From an actinobacterium LLX17 (GTDB taxonomy: Bacteria > Actinomycetota > Actinomycetes > Propionibacteriales > Nocardioidaceae), in NCBI GenBank assembly GCA_000471045.1, contig KI301992.1, positions 2,657,452-2,721,451 of the forward strand: a DNA stretch of 64,000 bases, given 5' to 3'. Position 1 is the first letter of the stretch. Each line of letters begins with the position of its first letter. Position numbers and translations under genes: made by a program. Of the stretch, positions 34,679-43,865 are shown one piece after another. Under the pieces are notes generated by a model. That model did no database searches. It had not been told where the DNA came from and saw only the letters and a list, made by a program, of their open reading frames with translations.

Positions 34679-36145
34679 ATGCCTCTCGCTCTGGTCACCG
34701 GTGCCACCGGATACGTCGGGGGCCGCTTGGTCCCGCAGCTGCTCGATGCCGGGTACGAGGTCCGCGTGCTGGTGCGCGACGAGGGCAAGGCCCGCGCCCA
34801 CGCGTGGTCCGGCGACGTGCAGATCCACCAGGGCGACGCGAGCAGGCCCGACGACGTGCGCGCGGCCATGGAGGGCGTCGACGTCCTCTACTACCTGCTG
34901 CACTCGATCGGCACCGGCGACGACTTCATGCGCACCGAGAGCGACATGGCCCGCTCGTTCGCCGACGCGGCCCAGGCGGCGGGAACGGGCCGCATCGTGT
35001 ACCTGGGCGGCATGGTGCCCGAGGGCGAGGAGCTGTCCGAGCACCTTGAGTCGCGCAAGGTGGTCGGTGACGTGCTGCTGGAGTCGGGGGTCCCGACCGC
35101 CATCCTGCAGGCCGGCATCGTCATCGGCTCCGGCTCGGCGTCCTTCGAGATGCTGCGCTACCTGACCGAGCGACTGCCCGTCATGGTCACGCCGCGCTGG
35201 GTGCACACCCGGATCCAGCCGGTGGCCATCCGCGACGTGCTGCACTACCTCGTGGGCTGTGCGGACCTGCCGGCCGACGTGAACCGCCGCTTCGACATCG
35301 GCGGCCCGGACGTCCTGACGTACTTCGACATGATGCAGCGCTACGCCGCCGTGGCCGGCCTGCCGAAGCGCCGGGTGCTGCCCGTGCCGATCCTGTCGCC
35401 GACGCTGTCGAGCCACTGGATCGGCCTGATCACCCCGGTGCCCGCGGCCCTGGCCCGCCCGCTGGTGGAGTCGCTGCGCAACACCGTGGTGGCGGCCGAC
35501 CACGACATCGCCGAGCACGTGCCCGACCCCGAGGGTGGGTTGACCGGCTTCGACGAGGCGGTCGAGCTGGCGCTCACCAAGATCCAGAACCTCGACGTGC
35601 CGACGCGCTGGTCGTCGGCCGCGACCGCGGGGGCGCCGTCCGAACCCCTCCCGTCCGACCCGGACTGGGCCGGCGGCTCGCTCTACGTCGACGAGCGGAC
35701 CCGTGAGGTCGACGCCCCGCCGGAGGACCTCTGGCGGATCATCGAGGGCATCGGCGGACGCAACGGCTGGTACTCGTGGGCCCTCGCGTGGTGGGTGCGC
35801 GGCATCCTCGACCGCATCGTCGGCGGGCCGGGGCTGCGCCGAGGTCGTCGCGACCAGCGCGACCTGCGGGTGGGCGACGCGCTGGACTTCTGGCGGGTCG
35901 AGGCCACCGACGACCACTCGTTCCTGCGGCTTCGTGCCGAGATGCGCGTGCCCGGACTGGCCTGGCTCGAGCTGCGCGTGGGCTCCACCGAGGGCGGCAC
36001 CACGACGTTCCACCACCGCGCCCTGTTCCACCCGCGAGGGTTGTTCGGCCACGCCTACTGGTGGGCGGTCTGGCCCTTCCACGGCATCATCTTCGGCTCG
36101 ATGCAGCGCAACATTGCCCGGGCCGCGGAGCGGCTAAACGACTGA
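34679..36145 (+). CDS. NAD(P)-binding epimerase-like protein with DUF2867 C-terminal domain
   Basis: A 488-residue two-domain protein. Residues 1-300 form an extended-SDR/NmrA-like Rossmann domain (LVTGATGYVGGRLVPQLLDAG). Residues 330-485 form a DUF2867-type, probably START-like, domain (LYVDERTREVDAPPEDLW, then LWRI..GGRNGWYSW). Such fusions are widespread in actinobacteria with unknown reaction; the C-terminal domain could hold a hydrophobic ligand. It follows the SDR gene by 49 bases and is probably part of the P450 transcript. Confidence 0.8.
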   Translation: MPLALVTGATGYVGGRLVPQLLDAGYEVRVLVRDEGKARAHAWSGDVQIHQGDASRPDDVRAAMEGVDVLYYLLHSIGTGDDFMRTESDMARSFADAAQAAGTGRIVYLGGMVPEGEELSEHLESRKVVGDVLLESGVPTAILQAGIVIGSGSASFEMLRYLTERLPVMVTPRWVHTRIQPVAIRDVLHYLVGCADLPADVNRRFDIGGPDVLTYFDMMQRYAAVAGLPKRRVLPVPILSPTLSSHWIGLITPVPAALARPLVESLRNTVVAADHDIAEHVPDPEGGLTGFDEAVELALTKIQNLDVPTRWSSAATAGAPSEPLPSDPDWAGGSLYVDERTREVDAPPEDLWRIIEGIGGRNGWYSWALAWWVRGILDRIVGGPGLRRGRRDQRDLRVGDALDFWRVEATDDHSFLRLRAEMRVPGLAWLELRVGSTEGGTTTFHHRALFHPRGLFGHAYWWAVWPFHGIIFGSMQRNIARAAERLND

Positions 36146-36156
36146 GGCGGCGGAAA

Positions 36157-36173
36157 GACTCAACGACTGAGTC
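36157..36173. terminator. Short hairpin between convergent genes
   Basis: GACTCA-N5-TGAGTC between the DUF2867 gene and the stop of the siderophore ATPase gene. Weak as a terminator on its own; AACGACTGAG is also repeated on both sides. Confidence 0.35.
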
Positions 36174-36996
36174 AGACGACGGCCGGAGCGGCCGCGTGGT
36201 GGCGGCCGCAGGGCACGACCATCGGGGTGCCACTGACGGGGTCGGGCACGACCTGGCAGGCGAGCCCGAAGACGTCGGCGACGAGCTCGCTGGTGATGAC
36301 GTCGGAGGGCGTGCCCTCGGCGGCGATGCGGCCGGACTTCATGGCCACGATGTGATCGGCGTAGCGGCAGGCCAGGTTGAGGTCGTGCAGCACCATGACG
36401 ATGGTCTTGCCGTGGGTGCGGTTGAGGTCGGTCAGCAGGTCCAGCAGCTCGACCTGGTGGCTGATGTCGAGGAACGTGGTGGGCTCGTCGAGGAGCACGA
36501 GGTCGGTGTCCTGGGCCAGCGTCATGGCGACCCAGACCCGCTGGCGCTGACCGCCGGAGAGCTCCGACAACGTGCGCGACGCGAGGTCGGTGGTGCCCGT
36601 GGCCTCGAGCGCGGCCGCGACGGCGGCATCGTCCTCGGCGGTCCAGCGGCGGAACCATCCCTGGTGGGGGTAGCGGCCGCGGCCCACCAGGTCGCCGACG
36701 CTGATGCCGTCGGGCGCGACGGGGCTCTGCGGCAGCAGACCCAGCACGCGGGCGACGTCGGTGCTGCGCCAGTCGCCGAGCGGGCGGCCGTCGAGCGAGA
36801 CCGTGCCGCTGCGGGGCTTGAGCAGGCGGGCGAGTCCGCGCAGCAGCGTCGACTTGCCACAGCCGTTGGCGCCGACGATGACGCTGATGCGTCCGTCGGG
36901 GACAACGAGGTCGAGGTCGTGGACGATGTCCGCGCCGCCGTACCCCAGGGTGAGCCGCTGGGCTCGAAGGTCATGGGCTCGCAGGTCGTGGGTCAT
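36172..36996 (-). CDS. Ferric-siderophore ABC transporter, ATP-binding protein
   Basis: A 274-residue FecE/FepC-type ATPase. Walker A GANGCGKST at about 41-49, Q-loop LLPQSPVAPDG, signature LSGGQRQRVW, Walker B LVLLDEPTTFLD and switch His in VLHDLNLA. The block DISHQVELLDLL is typical of the iron-siderophore/cobalamin group. Its ATG overlaps the stop of the second permease (ATGA). The C-terminal tail carries two His and one Cys of unclear meaning (CGRHHAAA). Confidence 0.92.
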   Translation of the reverse strand: MTHDLRAHDLRAQRLTLGYGGADIVHDLDLVVPDGRISVIVGANGCGKSTLLRGLARLLKPRSGTVSLDGRPLGDWRSTDVARVLGLLPQSPVAPDGISVGDLVGRGRYPHQGWFRRWTAEDDAAVAAALEATGTTDLASRTLSELSGGQRQRVWVAMTLAQDTDLVLLDEPTTFLDISHQVELLDLLTDLNRTHGKTIVMVLHDLNLACRYADHIVAMKSGRIAAEGTPSDVITSELVADVFGLACQVVPDPVSGTPMVVPCGRHHAAAPAVV

Positions 36997-38072
36997 CCTC
37001 CGCGTCCTTCCCGGTTGGCGGTGACCATCAACCAGATCAGGTAGGGGGCGCCGATGGCGCCGGTGACGACGCCGGTGGGCACCGGCTCGGGCAGCACGTG
37101 CTGGGAGAACAAGTTGGCGGCCAGCACGATGCTGGCGCCGACGAACGCGGCGGCGAGCAGTCCGCCGCCGGAGCCGCCGACGAGGCGCATCGCGATGGGT
37201 CCGGCCATCAGCGCCACGAACAGCAGCGGACCAGCCGCCGCGGTGGCGAAGCCCACCAGCACGATCGACACGCCGATCAGCGCGATGCGACTGACCTCGA
37301 CCCGCGTGCCGAGCGCCGTGGCGGTGTCGTCGCCGAGCTCCAGCACGTGCAGGGTGCGGGTGAGCACCAGCGCCGCCGGCAGCGCCAGGAGCAGCACCAG
37401 GCACACGATCCGCAGCTCGGTCGAGCCGGCGTGGCCGACGGATCCGACGACCCAGGTCATCGCCTCGGGCACCTCGAACAGGTCGGCCCGGCTGATGACG
37501 TAGCCGGTGAGCGCGATCATGAAGCTCTGCACGCCGATGCCGATCAGGATGAACCGGTAGCCGGAGATGCCGTCGCGCCAGGCCAGCAGGTAGATGAGGA
37601 CGGCCGAGACGGTGGCGCCGAGCAGGGCCATGGCCGACGTGCCGATGCCGGAGAGGCCGAAGATCACGACGCCTGCGACGCCGAACAGGCTCGCGCCCGA
37701 CGAGACGCCGACGAAGTCGGGCGAGGCCAGGGGGTTGGCCAGCAGCTTCTGGAAGATGATGCCGGAGAGTCCGAGGGCGGCGCCCACGGCGAGGGCGGTG
37801 GCAGCGGTGGGCAGTCGCAGGTCACGGACGATGAAGTCGATCCCGCCGTCGTCGGACAGACCGAGCAGCGACGTGACGACCTCACCCACCGAGACGTCGG
37901 CCTTGCCGATCATCAGGGTCGCGACGAAGAGGACCGCGGCCAGCGCGGCCGTGCCCCACGTGGCAGCGACCGAGCGGCCGAGGGCCCGCAGGCGCACGGC
38001 GGCGACCTCGGACGCACCGTCGGGCGTCATGGGGTCGCGGGGCTCGGGCTCGCGGGGCAGCGTGCTGGTCAC
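36993..38072 (-). CDS. FecCD-family siderophore permease 2
   Basis: A 359-residue permease with about ten membrane helices. LPTAATALAVGAALGLSGIIFQKLLANPLASPDFVG is the family block near the second helix, and GPLLFVALMAGPIAMRLVG contains the coupling region for the ATPase. GTG start overlaps the stop of permease 1 (GTGA). It would form a heterodimer with permease 1 to pass an iron-siderophore into the cytoplasm. Confidence 0.9.
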   Translation of the reverse strand: MTSTLPREPEPRDPMTPDGASEVAAVRLRALGRSVAATWGTAALAAVLFVATLMIGKADVSVGEVVTSLLGLSDDGGIDFIVRDLRLPTAATALAVGAALGLSGIIFQKLLANPLASPDFVGVSSGASLFGVAGVVIFGLSGIGTSAMALLGATVSAVLIYLLAWRDGISGYRFILIGIGVQSFMIALTGYVISRADLFEVPEAMTWVVGSVGHAGSTELRIVCLVLLLALPAALVLTRTLHVLELGDDTATALGTRVEVSRIALIGVSIVLVGFATAAAGPLLFVALMAGPIAMRLVGGSGGGLLAAAFVGASIVLAANLFSQHVLPEPVPTGVVTGAIGAPYLIWLMVTANREGRGG

Positions 38073-39193
38073 AGCTCCGCCAGGTTCTTGTACCGGACGA
38101 GCGCGACGAAGACCGGGGCGCCGAGGACCCCGAGCACGACCCCGACCTGCAGCTCGCCGTCACCGAGGGCGAGCCGGCCGGCGATGTCGCACAGCAGCAG
38201 GACGATGGGGCTCAGCAGCGTCGCGTAGACCATGATCCAGCGGTAGTCGGGCCCGCAGATGGCGCGTGCTGCGTGCGGAATCACCAGGCCGACGAAGACG
38301 ATGGGGCCGCAGGCCGCCGTGGCCGCGCCGCTGAGCAGCACGACCACCACCAGCAGGACCGCCCGCGTCAGGCCGACGCGCTGCCCGAGGGCCGTGGCGA
38401 CGTCATCGCCCAAGGCGAGTCCGTTGAGCGCGCGGCCGGCGCACAGCGCCAGCACGAGGCCGACCAGGAGGAACGGCGCCGTCTGCTCGAGCACCGGCAG
38501 GTACCGGCCCGCGAGGGAGCCGACCTGCCAGAAGCGCAGCTCGTTCAGCGCCGCCAGATCGGTCGAGACGATGGCGGTGGTGAGGGAGTAGAGCCCCGCG
38601 CTCACGGCCGCGCCGGCCAGCGCCAGCTTGACCGGGGTGGCGCCCTCGCGGCCCAGGGAGGCGACGCCGTAGACCGTCACCACGGCCAGTGCGGCGCCCA
38701 CGAAGCTGGCCCAGATGTAGCTGCCGAGGTCCTGGGTGCCGAAGATCGCAATGGTGCCGACCATCGCGGCCGCCGCCCCGCCGTTGATGCCCATGATGCC
38801 GGGATCACCGAGCGGGTTGCGGGTGAGACCCTGCAGGATCGCGCCGGCAAGGCCCAGCGCGGCCCCGGCCAGGAGGCCGAGGAGCGTGCGCGGCACGCGC
38901 AGGTCGCGCAGCACGATGTGCTCGGCGTTGCCGGCGTCGAAGGCGGTGAACGCGTTCCAGATGTCGGAGGGCGTGATGGACCGCGAGCCCAGCGCGATGC
39001 TGGTGAAGGCGACGACGACCAGCACGCCGAGCAGCAGCACGACGCCGGCGCCGAGGCCCGGAGCCCAGCGATGGCGGGGCGCCCGGTCGGCACGAGGTGG
39101 TTCCGGCGACCCGCCGGCCGGGGCGGCGACAGCGCGCTCGGGGTCGAGACCGTCTGACAGGGGACGCGATCGCGTCTCGGTCAGTGGGGTCAT
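38069..39193 (-). CDS. FecCD-family siderophore permease 1
   Basis: A 374-residue permease, first gene of the operon. Family blocks LRVPRTLLGLLAGAALGLAGAILQ, RNPLGDPGIMGINGGA and GPIVFVGLVIPHAARAICG. An N-terminal polar tail of ~50 residues precedes the first helix. ATG 39193 is chosen because GGAGAG stands eight bases before it; an in-frame ATG at 39247 lies inside the iron-box palindrome. No substrate-binding protein gene is next to the operon, so it must be encoded elsewhere. Confidence 0.9.
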   Translation of the reverse strand: MTPLTETRSRPLSDGLDPERAVAAPAGGSPEPPRADRAPRHRWAPGLGAGVVLLLGVLVVVAFTSIALGSRSITPSDIWNAFTAFDAGNAEHIVLRDLRVPRTLLGLLAGAALGLAGAILQGLTRNPLGDPGIMGINGGAAAAMVGTIAIFGTQDLGSYIWASFVGAALAVVTVYGVASLGREGATPVKLALAGAAVSAGLYSLTTAIVSTDLAALNELRFWQVGSLAGRYLPVLEQTAPFLLVGLVLALCAGRALNGLALGDDVATALGQRVGLTRAVLLVVVVLLSGAATAACGPIVFVGLVIPHAARAICGPDYRWIMVYATLLSPIVLLLCDIAGRLALGDGELQVGVVLGVLGAPVFVALVRYKNLAEL

Positions 39194-39240
39194 CGGCCGG
39201 ACTCTCCTGGGGACGTCGTGACCCGGGACCACCCGAGCCA

Positions 39241-39267
39241 TAGGCAATCCTAACTTAGGAGTGCCTA
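39241..39267. promoter_or_regulatory. Iron-regulator (DtxR/IdeR-type) operator
   Basis: A 27-bp near-perfect palindrome, arms TAGGCA-N-TCCTAA and TTAGGA-N-TGCCTA around a central C, 47 bases before the first siderophore permease start. The core resembles the iron boxes of DtxR/IdeR proteins (TTAGG...CCTAA). Its location fits iron-dependent repression of the uptake operon. Confidence 0.72.
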
Positions 39268-39328
39268 TCCGTCATACCGTCTGGATCACGCGGTCTGTGT
39301 CACATCGGTGAGCAGACGACAGGACGCA

Positions 39329-39362
39329 CGACGGCCCCCGACCAGCAGGTCAGGGGCCGTCG
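39329..39362 (-). terminator. Terminator of the fadA-fadB operon
   Basis: Stem CGACGGCCCC (39329-39338) with GGGGCCGTCG (39353-39362) plus inner GACC/GGTC, starting 13 bases after the fadB stop. Confidence 0.82.
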
Positions 39363-39375
39363 TCAGCTCAGCGGA

Positions 39376-41556
39376 TCAGGCGTAGTTCTCGCCGTTCTTC
39401 GCCTTCTCGACCAGCGACGCCGGCGGCAGGAAGCGCTCGCCGTACGTCTCGGCCAGCTCGTTCGCCCGCTCGACGAACGCCTGGATGCCGAGGCGTCCGT
39501 CGGCGGCCTCGTAACCGTTGATGTACTGCAGCACGCCGCCCTGGTTGGGCGGGAAGCCGATGCCGAAGATCGAGCCGATGTTGGCGTCCGGCACCGAGCG
39601 CAGCACGCCCTCGTCGAGGCACTTGACCGACTCGATGCTCATGATGAACGTCAGACGCTCCCGCAGGTCCTGCAGCGGCGGCTGCTCGGCGGCGACCGGG
39701 AACTTCTCGGCCAGGCCCGACCAGAGGCCGGTGCGCTTGCCGTCGGCGTACTCGTAGAAGCCCGCGCCCTTCAGACGGCTGGAGCGGCCCTCCTCGATCA
39801 TCGTGTCGATGATCGCCTCGGCCGCGGCCGGCGTCCACGTGCCACCCTCGGCTTCGACCGCGGCCTTGGACTCGTTGCGGATCTTGACCATGAGCTCCAT
39901 GTTGAGCTCGTCGGTCAGCTGCAGCACCGGCGCCGGGAAGCCGGCCTGGGTGGTCGCCTTCTCGATCGTGGCGGGGGCGACGCCCTCGGCCAGCATGCCG
40001 ATGCCCTCGTTGACGAACGTGCCGATGACGCGGCTGGTGAAGAAGCCACGGCTGTCGCCCACGACGATCGGGGTCTTCTTGATGGCCAGCGTGTAGTCGA
40101 AGACGCGGGCGATGGCCTCGTCGGAGGTCTTCTCGCCGGCGATGATCTCGACCAGCGGCATCTTGTCGACCGGGCTGAAGAAGTGGATGCCGATGAAGTC
40201 CTCGGGACGCGTGACACCGTCGGCCAGACCCGTGATGGGCAGGGTCGAGGTGTTGGAGCCGAGCAGCGCGTCGGGCTTGACGACCTTCTCGAGCTCGGCG
40301 AACACGTCGTTCTTGAGCTTCACGTTCTCGAACACGGCCTCGACGACGAAGTCGGTGCCCTCGAGGTCGGCGTAGTCGGCGGTGGGCGTGATGCGGCCCA
40401 GCACCTCCGCGCGCTTCTCCTCGGTGATCTTGCCGCGGCTGACGGCCTTGTCGAGGATCTTCTCGCTGTAGGCCTTGCCCTTCTCGGCGGCCTCGATCGA
40501 GATGTCCTTGAGCACGACCTGGATGCCGGCCTGAGCGGTGACGTACGCGATGCCGGCGCCCATCATGCCGGCGCCGATGACGGCGACCTTCTCGGGCAGC
40601 TTCTTCTCGACGCCCTCCGGACGCGACTTGCCCGCGTTGATGGCGCTGAGGTCGAAGAAGAACGCCTGCGTCATGTTCTTGAACTGCTGCCCGACGATCA
40701 GCTCGACGAGGTAGCGGCTCTCGATGCGCGAGGCGGTCTCGAAGTCGACCTGCGAGCCCTCGACCGCGGCGCTCATGATGTTCTTCTGCGCGCGGTAGTC
40801 GGCGCCCTTGACCTGCTTGCGCAGGTTGGACGGGAACGCCGGCAGGTTCGCGGCGAAGCGCGGCACGGACGGGGTGCCGCCGGGGATCTTGTAGCCCTTG
40901 CGGTCCCACGGCTGCGTGGCGGCCTCGGCGTCGTCGGCGTGCGCCTCGACCCAGGCGATGGCGGTCGACAGCAGGTCGTCGGGGGCGACGATCTCGTCGA
41001 TCAGGCCGACCTCAAGGGCCTTGGCCGGCTTCATGCGCGGGCCCTGCAGCAGGACGTTCATCAGCGCGTCGGTGATGCCGAGCATGCGGACGGTGCGCGT
41101 GACACCACCACCGCCGGGCAGCAGGCCCAGCGTGGCCTCGGGCAGACCGATCTCGTAACGACCCTCGGCGGCCACGCGGTGGTGGGTGGCGAGGGCGATC
41201 TCGAGGCCGCCGCCGAGAGCAGCGCCGTTGATGGCCGAGGCGACCGGCTTGCCGGCCGTCTCGAGACGGCGGAGGTCGGCCTTCATGCCCTCGACCTCCT
41301 CGAACAGGCGAGGAGCGTCGTCCTTGGTGGCCTTCAGCATCAGCTTCAGGTCACCACCGGCGAAGAAGGTCTTCTTGGCCGACGAGACGACGGCGCCCTT
41401 GACGGCACCGCTCTCGACGTCGGCGACGTAGGCGTCGACCGCGGCGGCCATGCCGGCGCGGTAGGCCTCGTTCATCGTGTTGGCGCTCTGGTTGGGGTCG
41501 TCGAGGACGATGTGGCCGATGCCGTCCTTGGCCTCGTAGCGCACGGCTGCAGTCAT
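39376..41556 (-). CDS. Fatty-acid oxidation multifunctional protein: enoyl-CoA hydratase / 3-hydroxyacyl-CoA dehydrogenase
   Basis: A 726-residue FadB/FadJ-type enzyme carrying out the hydration and second oxidation of beta-oxidation. Residues 1-210 form a crotonase domain (GGDLKLML, GAALGGGLEIALATHHR, LPEATLGLLPGGGG). Residues ~325-505 form the NAD domain with VIGAGMMGAGIAYV and the catalytic His in GIHFFSPVDKMPLVE. The last ~200 residues are the dimerisation domain (GRSSRLKGAGFYEY, FPPNQGG). It lies 35 bases after the thiolase gene with AGAGAAGAGAG as ribosome binding site, forming the usual fadA-fadB pair. Confidence 0.94.
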   Translation of the reverse strand: MTAAVRYEAKDGIGHIVLDDPNQSANTMNEAYRAGMAAAVDAYVADVESGAVKGAVVSSAKKTFFAGGDLKLMLKATKDDAPRLFEEVEGMKADLRRLETAGKPVASAINGAALGGGLEIALATHHRVAAEGRYEIGLPEATLGLLPGGGGVTRTVRMLGITDALMNVLLQGPRMKPAKALEVGLIDEIVAPDDLLSTAIAWVEAHADDAEAATQPWDRKGYKIPGGTPSVPRFAANLPAFPSNLRKQVKGADYRAQKNIMSAAVEGSQVDFETASRIESRYLVELIVGQQFKNMTQAFFFDLSAINAGKSRPEGVEKKLPEKVAVIGAGMMGAGIAYVTAQAGIQVVLKDISIEAAEKGKAYSEKILDKAVSRGKITEEKRAEVLGRITPTADYADLEGTDFVVEAVFENVKLKNDVFAELEKVVKPDALLGSNTSTLPITGLADGVTRPEDFIGIHFFSPVDKMPLVEIIAGEKTSDEAIARVFDYTLAIKKTPIVVGDSRGFFTSRVIGTFVNEGIGMLAEGVAPATIEKATTQAGFPAPVLQLTDELNMELMVKIRNESKAAVEAEGGTWTPAAAEAIIDTMIEEGRSSRLKGAGFYEYADGKRTGLWSGLAEKFPVAAEQPPLQDLRERLTFIMSIESVKCLDEGVLRSVPDANIGSIFGIGFPPNQGGVLQYINGYEAADGRLGIQAFVERANELAETYGERFLPPASLVEKAKNGENYA

Positions 41557-41591
41557 GAAATGTGTCTCTCTTCTCTCAGGTCTCGTGCGGT

Positions 41592-42806
41592 TCAGAGGGC
41601 TTCGACGACCGTGGCGATGCCCATGCCGCCGCCGACGCAGAGCGTGGCGAGGCCGTAGCGCTTCTCGCGACGGTGCAGCTCGTCGATCAGGGTGCCCAGG
41701 ATCATCGCGCCGGTGGCGCCGAGCGGGTGGCCCATGGCGATCGCACCGCCGTTGACGTTGGTGCGCTCGTGCGGGAAGTCGTCGAGGTCGCGCATGAGCT
41801 TCATGGCGACGGCGGCGAACGCCTCGTTGATCTCGATCAGGTCGATGTCGTCGATCGACAGGCCGGCCTTGGCGAGCGCCTTGCGGCTGGCCGGCGCGGG
41901 GCCGGTCAGCATGATCGTCGGGTCGGCGCCCGAGACGGCGGTGGCCAGGATGCGGGCGCGCGGGGTCAGGCCCGCCTTCTTGCCGGCCTCCTCGGTGCCG
42001 ATGAGCACCAGGGCGGCGCCGTCGACGATGCCCGAGCTGTTGCCCGCGTGGTGGACGTGGTTGATCTTCTCGACGTGCGTGTACTTCTCGAGCGCGACCG
42101 CGTCGAAGCCACCGAGCTCGCCGATGTCGGCGAAGGACGGCTTGAGGCTCGACAGCGACTCGACCGTGGTGCCCTCGCGCACGAACTCGTCGTGGTCGAG
42201 GATCGGCAGGCCGTTCTGGTCGAGGACCGGGACGATCGACTTGTTGAAGTAGCCGTTGGCGATCGCCTTCGCGGCGCGGGCCTGCGACTCGGCGGCGAAG
42301 GTGTCGACGTCCTCGCGGCTGTAGCCCTCGAGCGTCGCGATGAGGTCGGCGCCGATGCCCTGCGGCACGAACGAGGTGTCGTAGTTGGTGCGCGGGTCCA
42401 TGGCCCAGGGGCCGCCGTCGCTGCCCATCGGCACGCGGCTCATGGACTCGACGCCACCGGCGAGGATGAAGTCCTCCCAGCCGGAGCGCACGCGACCCGC
42501 GGCCTGGTTGACGGCCTCGAGGCCGGAGGCGCAGAAGCGGTTGAGCTGGACGCCGGCGACCGTGTCGGGCAGGCCCGCGGCGATCGCGGCGGTCTTGGCG
42601 ATGTCGCCGCCCTGGTCGCCCACGGGCGAGACGACACCGAGCACGACGTCATCGACGGTGCTGGGGTCGAGGGAGGGGTTGCGCTTCTGCATCTCATCGA
42701 TCAGGCCGGTCACCAGGGTGATCGGCTTGACCTCGTGCAGCGAGCCGGTCTTCTTGCCGCGACCACGCGGGGTGCGGATGGCGTCGTAGACGAAAGCCTC
42801 GGTCAT
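41592..42806 (-). CDS. Acetyl-CoA C-acyltransferase (thiolase)
   Basis: A 404-residue thiolase that cleaves 3-ketoacyl-CoA with CoA in beta-oxidation. Nucleophilic Cys in [12 protein letters not shown], catalytic His in [10 protein letters not shown] and second Cys in [10 protein letters not shown] are all present. ATG has GAGG eight bases upstream. It leads the operon with the multifunctional protein and is divergent from a MerR regulator, with a TGACA-N7-TGTCA operator between. A FadA-type role is more likely than a biosynthetic acetyl-CoA acetyltransferase because of this partner. Confidence 0.93.
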   Translation of the reverse strand: MTEAFVYDAIRTPRGRGKKTGSLHEVKPITLVTGLIDEMQKRNPSLDPSTVDDVVLGVVSPVGDQGGDIAKTAAIAAGLPDTVAGVQLNRFCASGLEAVNQAAGRVRSGWEDFILAGGVESMSRVPMGSDGGPWAMDPRTNYDTSFVPQGIGADLIATLEGYSREDVDTFAAESQARAAKAIANGYFNKSIVPVLDQNGLPILDHDEFVREGTTVESLSSLKPSFADIGELGGFDAVALEKYTHVEKINHVHHAGNSSGIVDGAALVLIGTEEAGKKAGLTPRARILATAVSGADPTIMLTGPAPASRKALAKAGLSIDDIDLIEINEAFAAVAMKLMRDLDDFPHERTNVNGGAIAMGHPLGATGAMILGTLIDELHRREKRYGLATLCVGGGMGIATVVEAL

Positions 42807-42847
42807 GGGGTGTCCTCACAGTGAAGTCGAACCGTCACCACCGATTG

Positions 42848-42864
42848 TGACACCAACACTGTCA
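42848..42864. promoter_or_regulatory. Candidate MerR operator, site 1 (fadA / MerR)
   Basis: TGACA-N7-TGTCA, extended on the left to TTGTGACA. The right arm overlaps a -35 TGTCAG whose partner -10 is TAGTCT, 17 bp further on the MerR strand. On the fadA strand the left arm reads TGTCACAAT, placing CACAAT as -10. Same layout as site 2 at 46181. Confidence 0.6.
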
Positions 42865-42882
42865 GAGTGGAAGGTCAGGGGC

Positions 42883-42888
42883 TAGTCT
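42883..42888 (+). promoter_or_regulatory. -10 box for the MerR gene
   Basis: TAGTCT six bases before ATG 42895; -35 TGTCAG at 42860-42865 with 17-bp spacing, inside the operator. Confidence 0.5.
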
Positions 42889-42894
42889 CGTCCC

Positions 42895-43683
42895 ATGTCC
42901 AGCGCTGCGGGTGCCCCGATCGACGACGTCGATGCCGCTGGAACCCCTGTCCCGGAGGCTCCTCATCCCGAGACGCCCCACCCCGAGACACTGAGTGTCG
43001 AGCAGCTCGCGGCGCGGGTCGGCATGACCGTGCGCACCGTGCGCTTCTATGCCGGCCGCGGGCTGATCCCGCCGCCGCGCCGCGAGGGTCGCAACGGCTT
43101 CTACGGTCCCGATCACCTGGCGCGCCTCGAGCTGGTGCGCGAGCTGCAGGCGCACGGCTTCACGCTGTCGGCCATCGAGGGCTACCTCGAGCAGATCCCG
43201 AGCGACGCCGCTCCCGAGCAGATCGCCCTGCACCGCACGCTGCTCGCGCCGTGGATGCCCGAGCTGCCCGAGACCCTCACGCGTCCCGAGCTCGAGGTGC
43301 GGGCGGGCCGCCCGCTCGACGACCACGCGCTCGAGCTGCTGGTGGCGCTGGGTGTCATCGAGCCCACGCTGACCGAGGACGTCTTCCAGGTCGCGCCCGC
43401 CCACATCGCCGTCGGCATCGGCTTCCTCGAGGCGAACCTGCCGATCGAGGCGGCGCTCGCGTCGCGCCGGATCGTCACCGAGCACGGTCAGGCGCTCGCC
43501 CGCGAGCTGACCGAGCTGTTCCGCGAGCACGTCTGGCCGGCGCTCAAGGCCTCGGGCCAGCCGCCCGAGATGATCACCGCGATGATCGAGCGCTTCAAGC
43601 CGCTCACGATCCAGGCCCTCGTCAGCGCCTACGAGCAGGGCGTCGACGAGGAGAAGCGCCAGACCATCCGCCGCAAGTCCTGA
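42895..43683 (+). CDS. MerR-family regulator of the fatty-acid oxidation locus
   Basis: A 262-residue regulator with a Pro/Glu-rich head (PETPHPETLS), a MerR DNA-binding domain (VEQLAARVGMTVRTVRFYAGRGLIPPPRREGRNGFY, about 33-70) and a long C-terminal helical domain of ~140 residues. That domain is much larger than in metal-sensing MerR proteins and could bind acyl-CoA. No metal-site cysteines are present. Divergent from fadA with an operator between them; the same operator sequence occurs upstream of the racemase/dehydrogenase operon, so it probably controls both and itself. Confidence 0.85.
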   Translation: MSSAAGAPIDDVDAAGTPVPEAPHPETPHPETLSVEQLAARVGMTVRTVRFYAGRGLIPPPRREGRNGFYGPDHLARLELVRELQAHGFTLSAIEGYLEQIPSDAAPEQIALHRTLLAPWMPELPETLTRPELEVRAGRPLDDHALELLVALGVIEPTLTEDVFQVAPAHIAVGIGFLEANLPIEAALASRRIVTEHGQALARELTELFREHVWPALKASGQPPEMITAMIERFKPLTIQALVSAYEQGVDEEKRQTIRRKS

Positions 43684-43693
43684 CCCCGCCCCT

Positions 43694-43810
43694 GGGCGGT
43701 GACTTAGGGGCCAAACTGTCGCCTCGGCGGTGAGTGAGAGGCCGAATCGCGGCCTCATTCGGCCACCAGCTCACCGCTCACCCCCGCGTTCGGCCTCCTA
43801 CTCACCGCCC
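43694..43810. repeat. 117-bp four-module palindromic element, copy A
   Basis: Four 22-bp modules of consensus GGGCGGTGAGT-N4-GGCCGAA at 43694-43715 and 43725-43746 (forward) and 43758-43779 and 43789-43810 (reverse). Spacers are 9, 11 and 9 bp, giving a 31-bp pitch within each pair. The whole can fold into a long hairpin. It lies between the convergent MerR and acyl-CoA dehydrogenase genes, beyond the latter's own terminator. No open reading frame of note. Confidence 0.9.
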
Positions 43811-43822
43811 CCGGGACGCACG

Positions 43823-43855
43823 ACGCGCCCGCCACCGTGAGGGTGACGGGCGCGT
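43823..43855 (-). terminator. Terminator of the racemase-dehydrogenase operon
   Basis: Stem ACGCGCCCG (43823-43831) with CGGGCGCGT (43847-43855) and inner CACC/GGTG, ten bases after the dehydrogenase stop. Confidence 0.8.
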
Positions 43856-43865
43856 GCGCAGGGGA

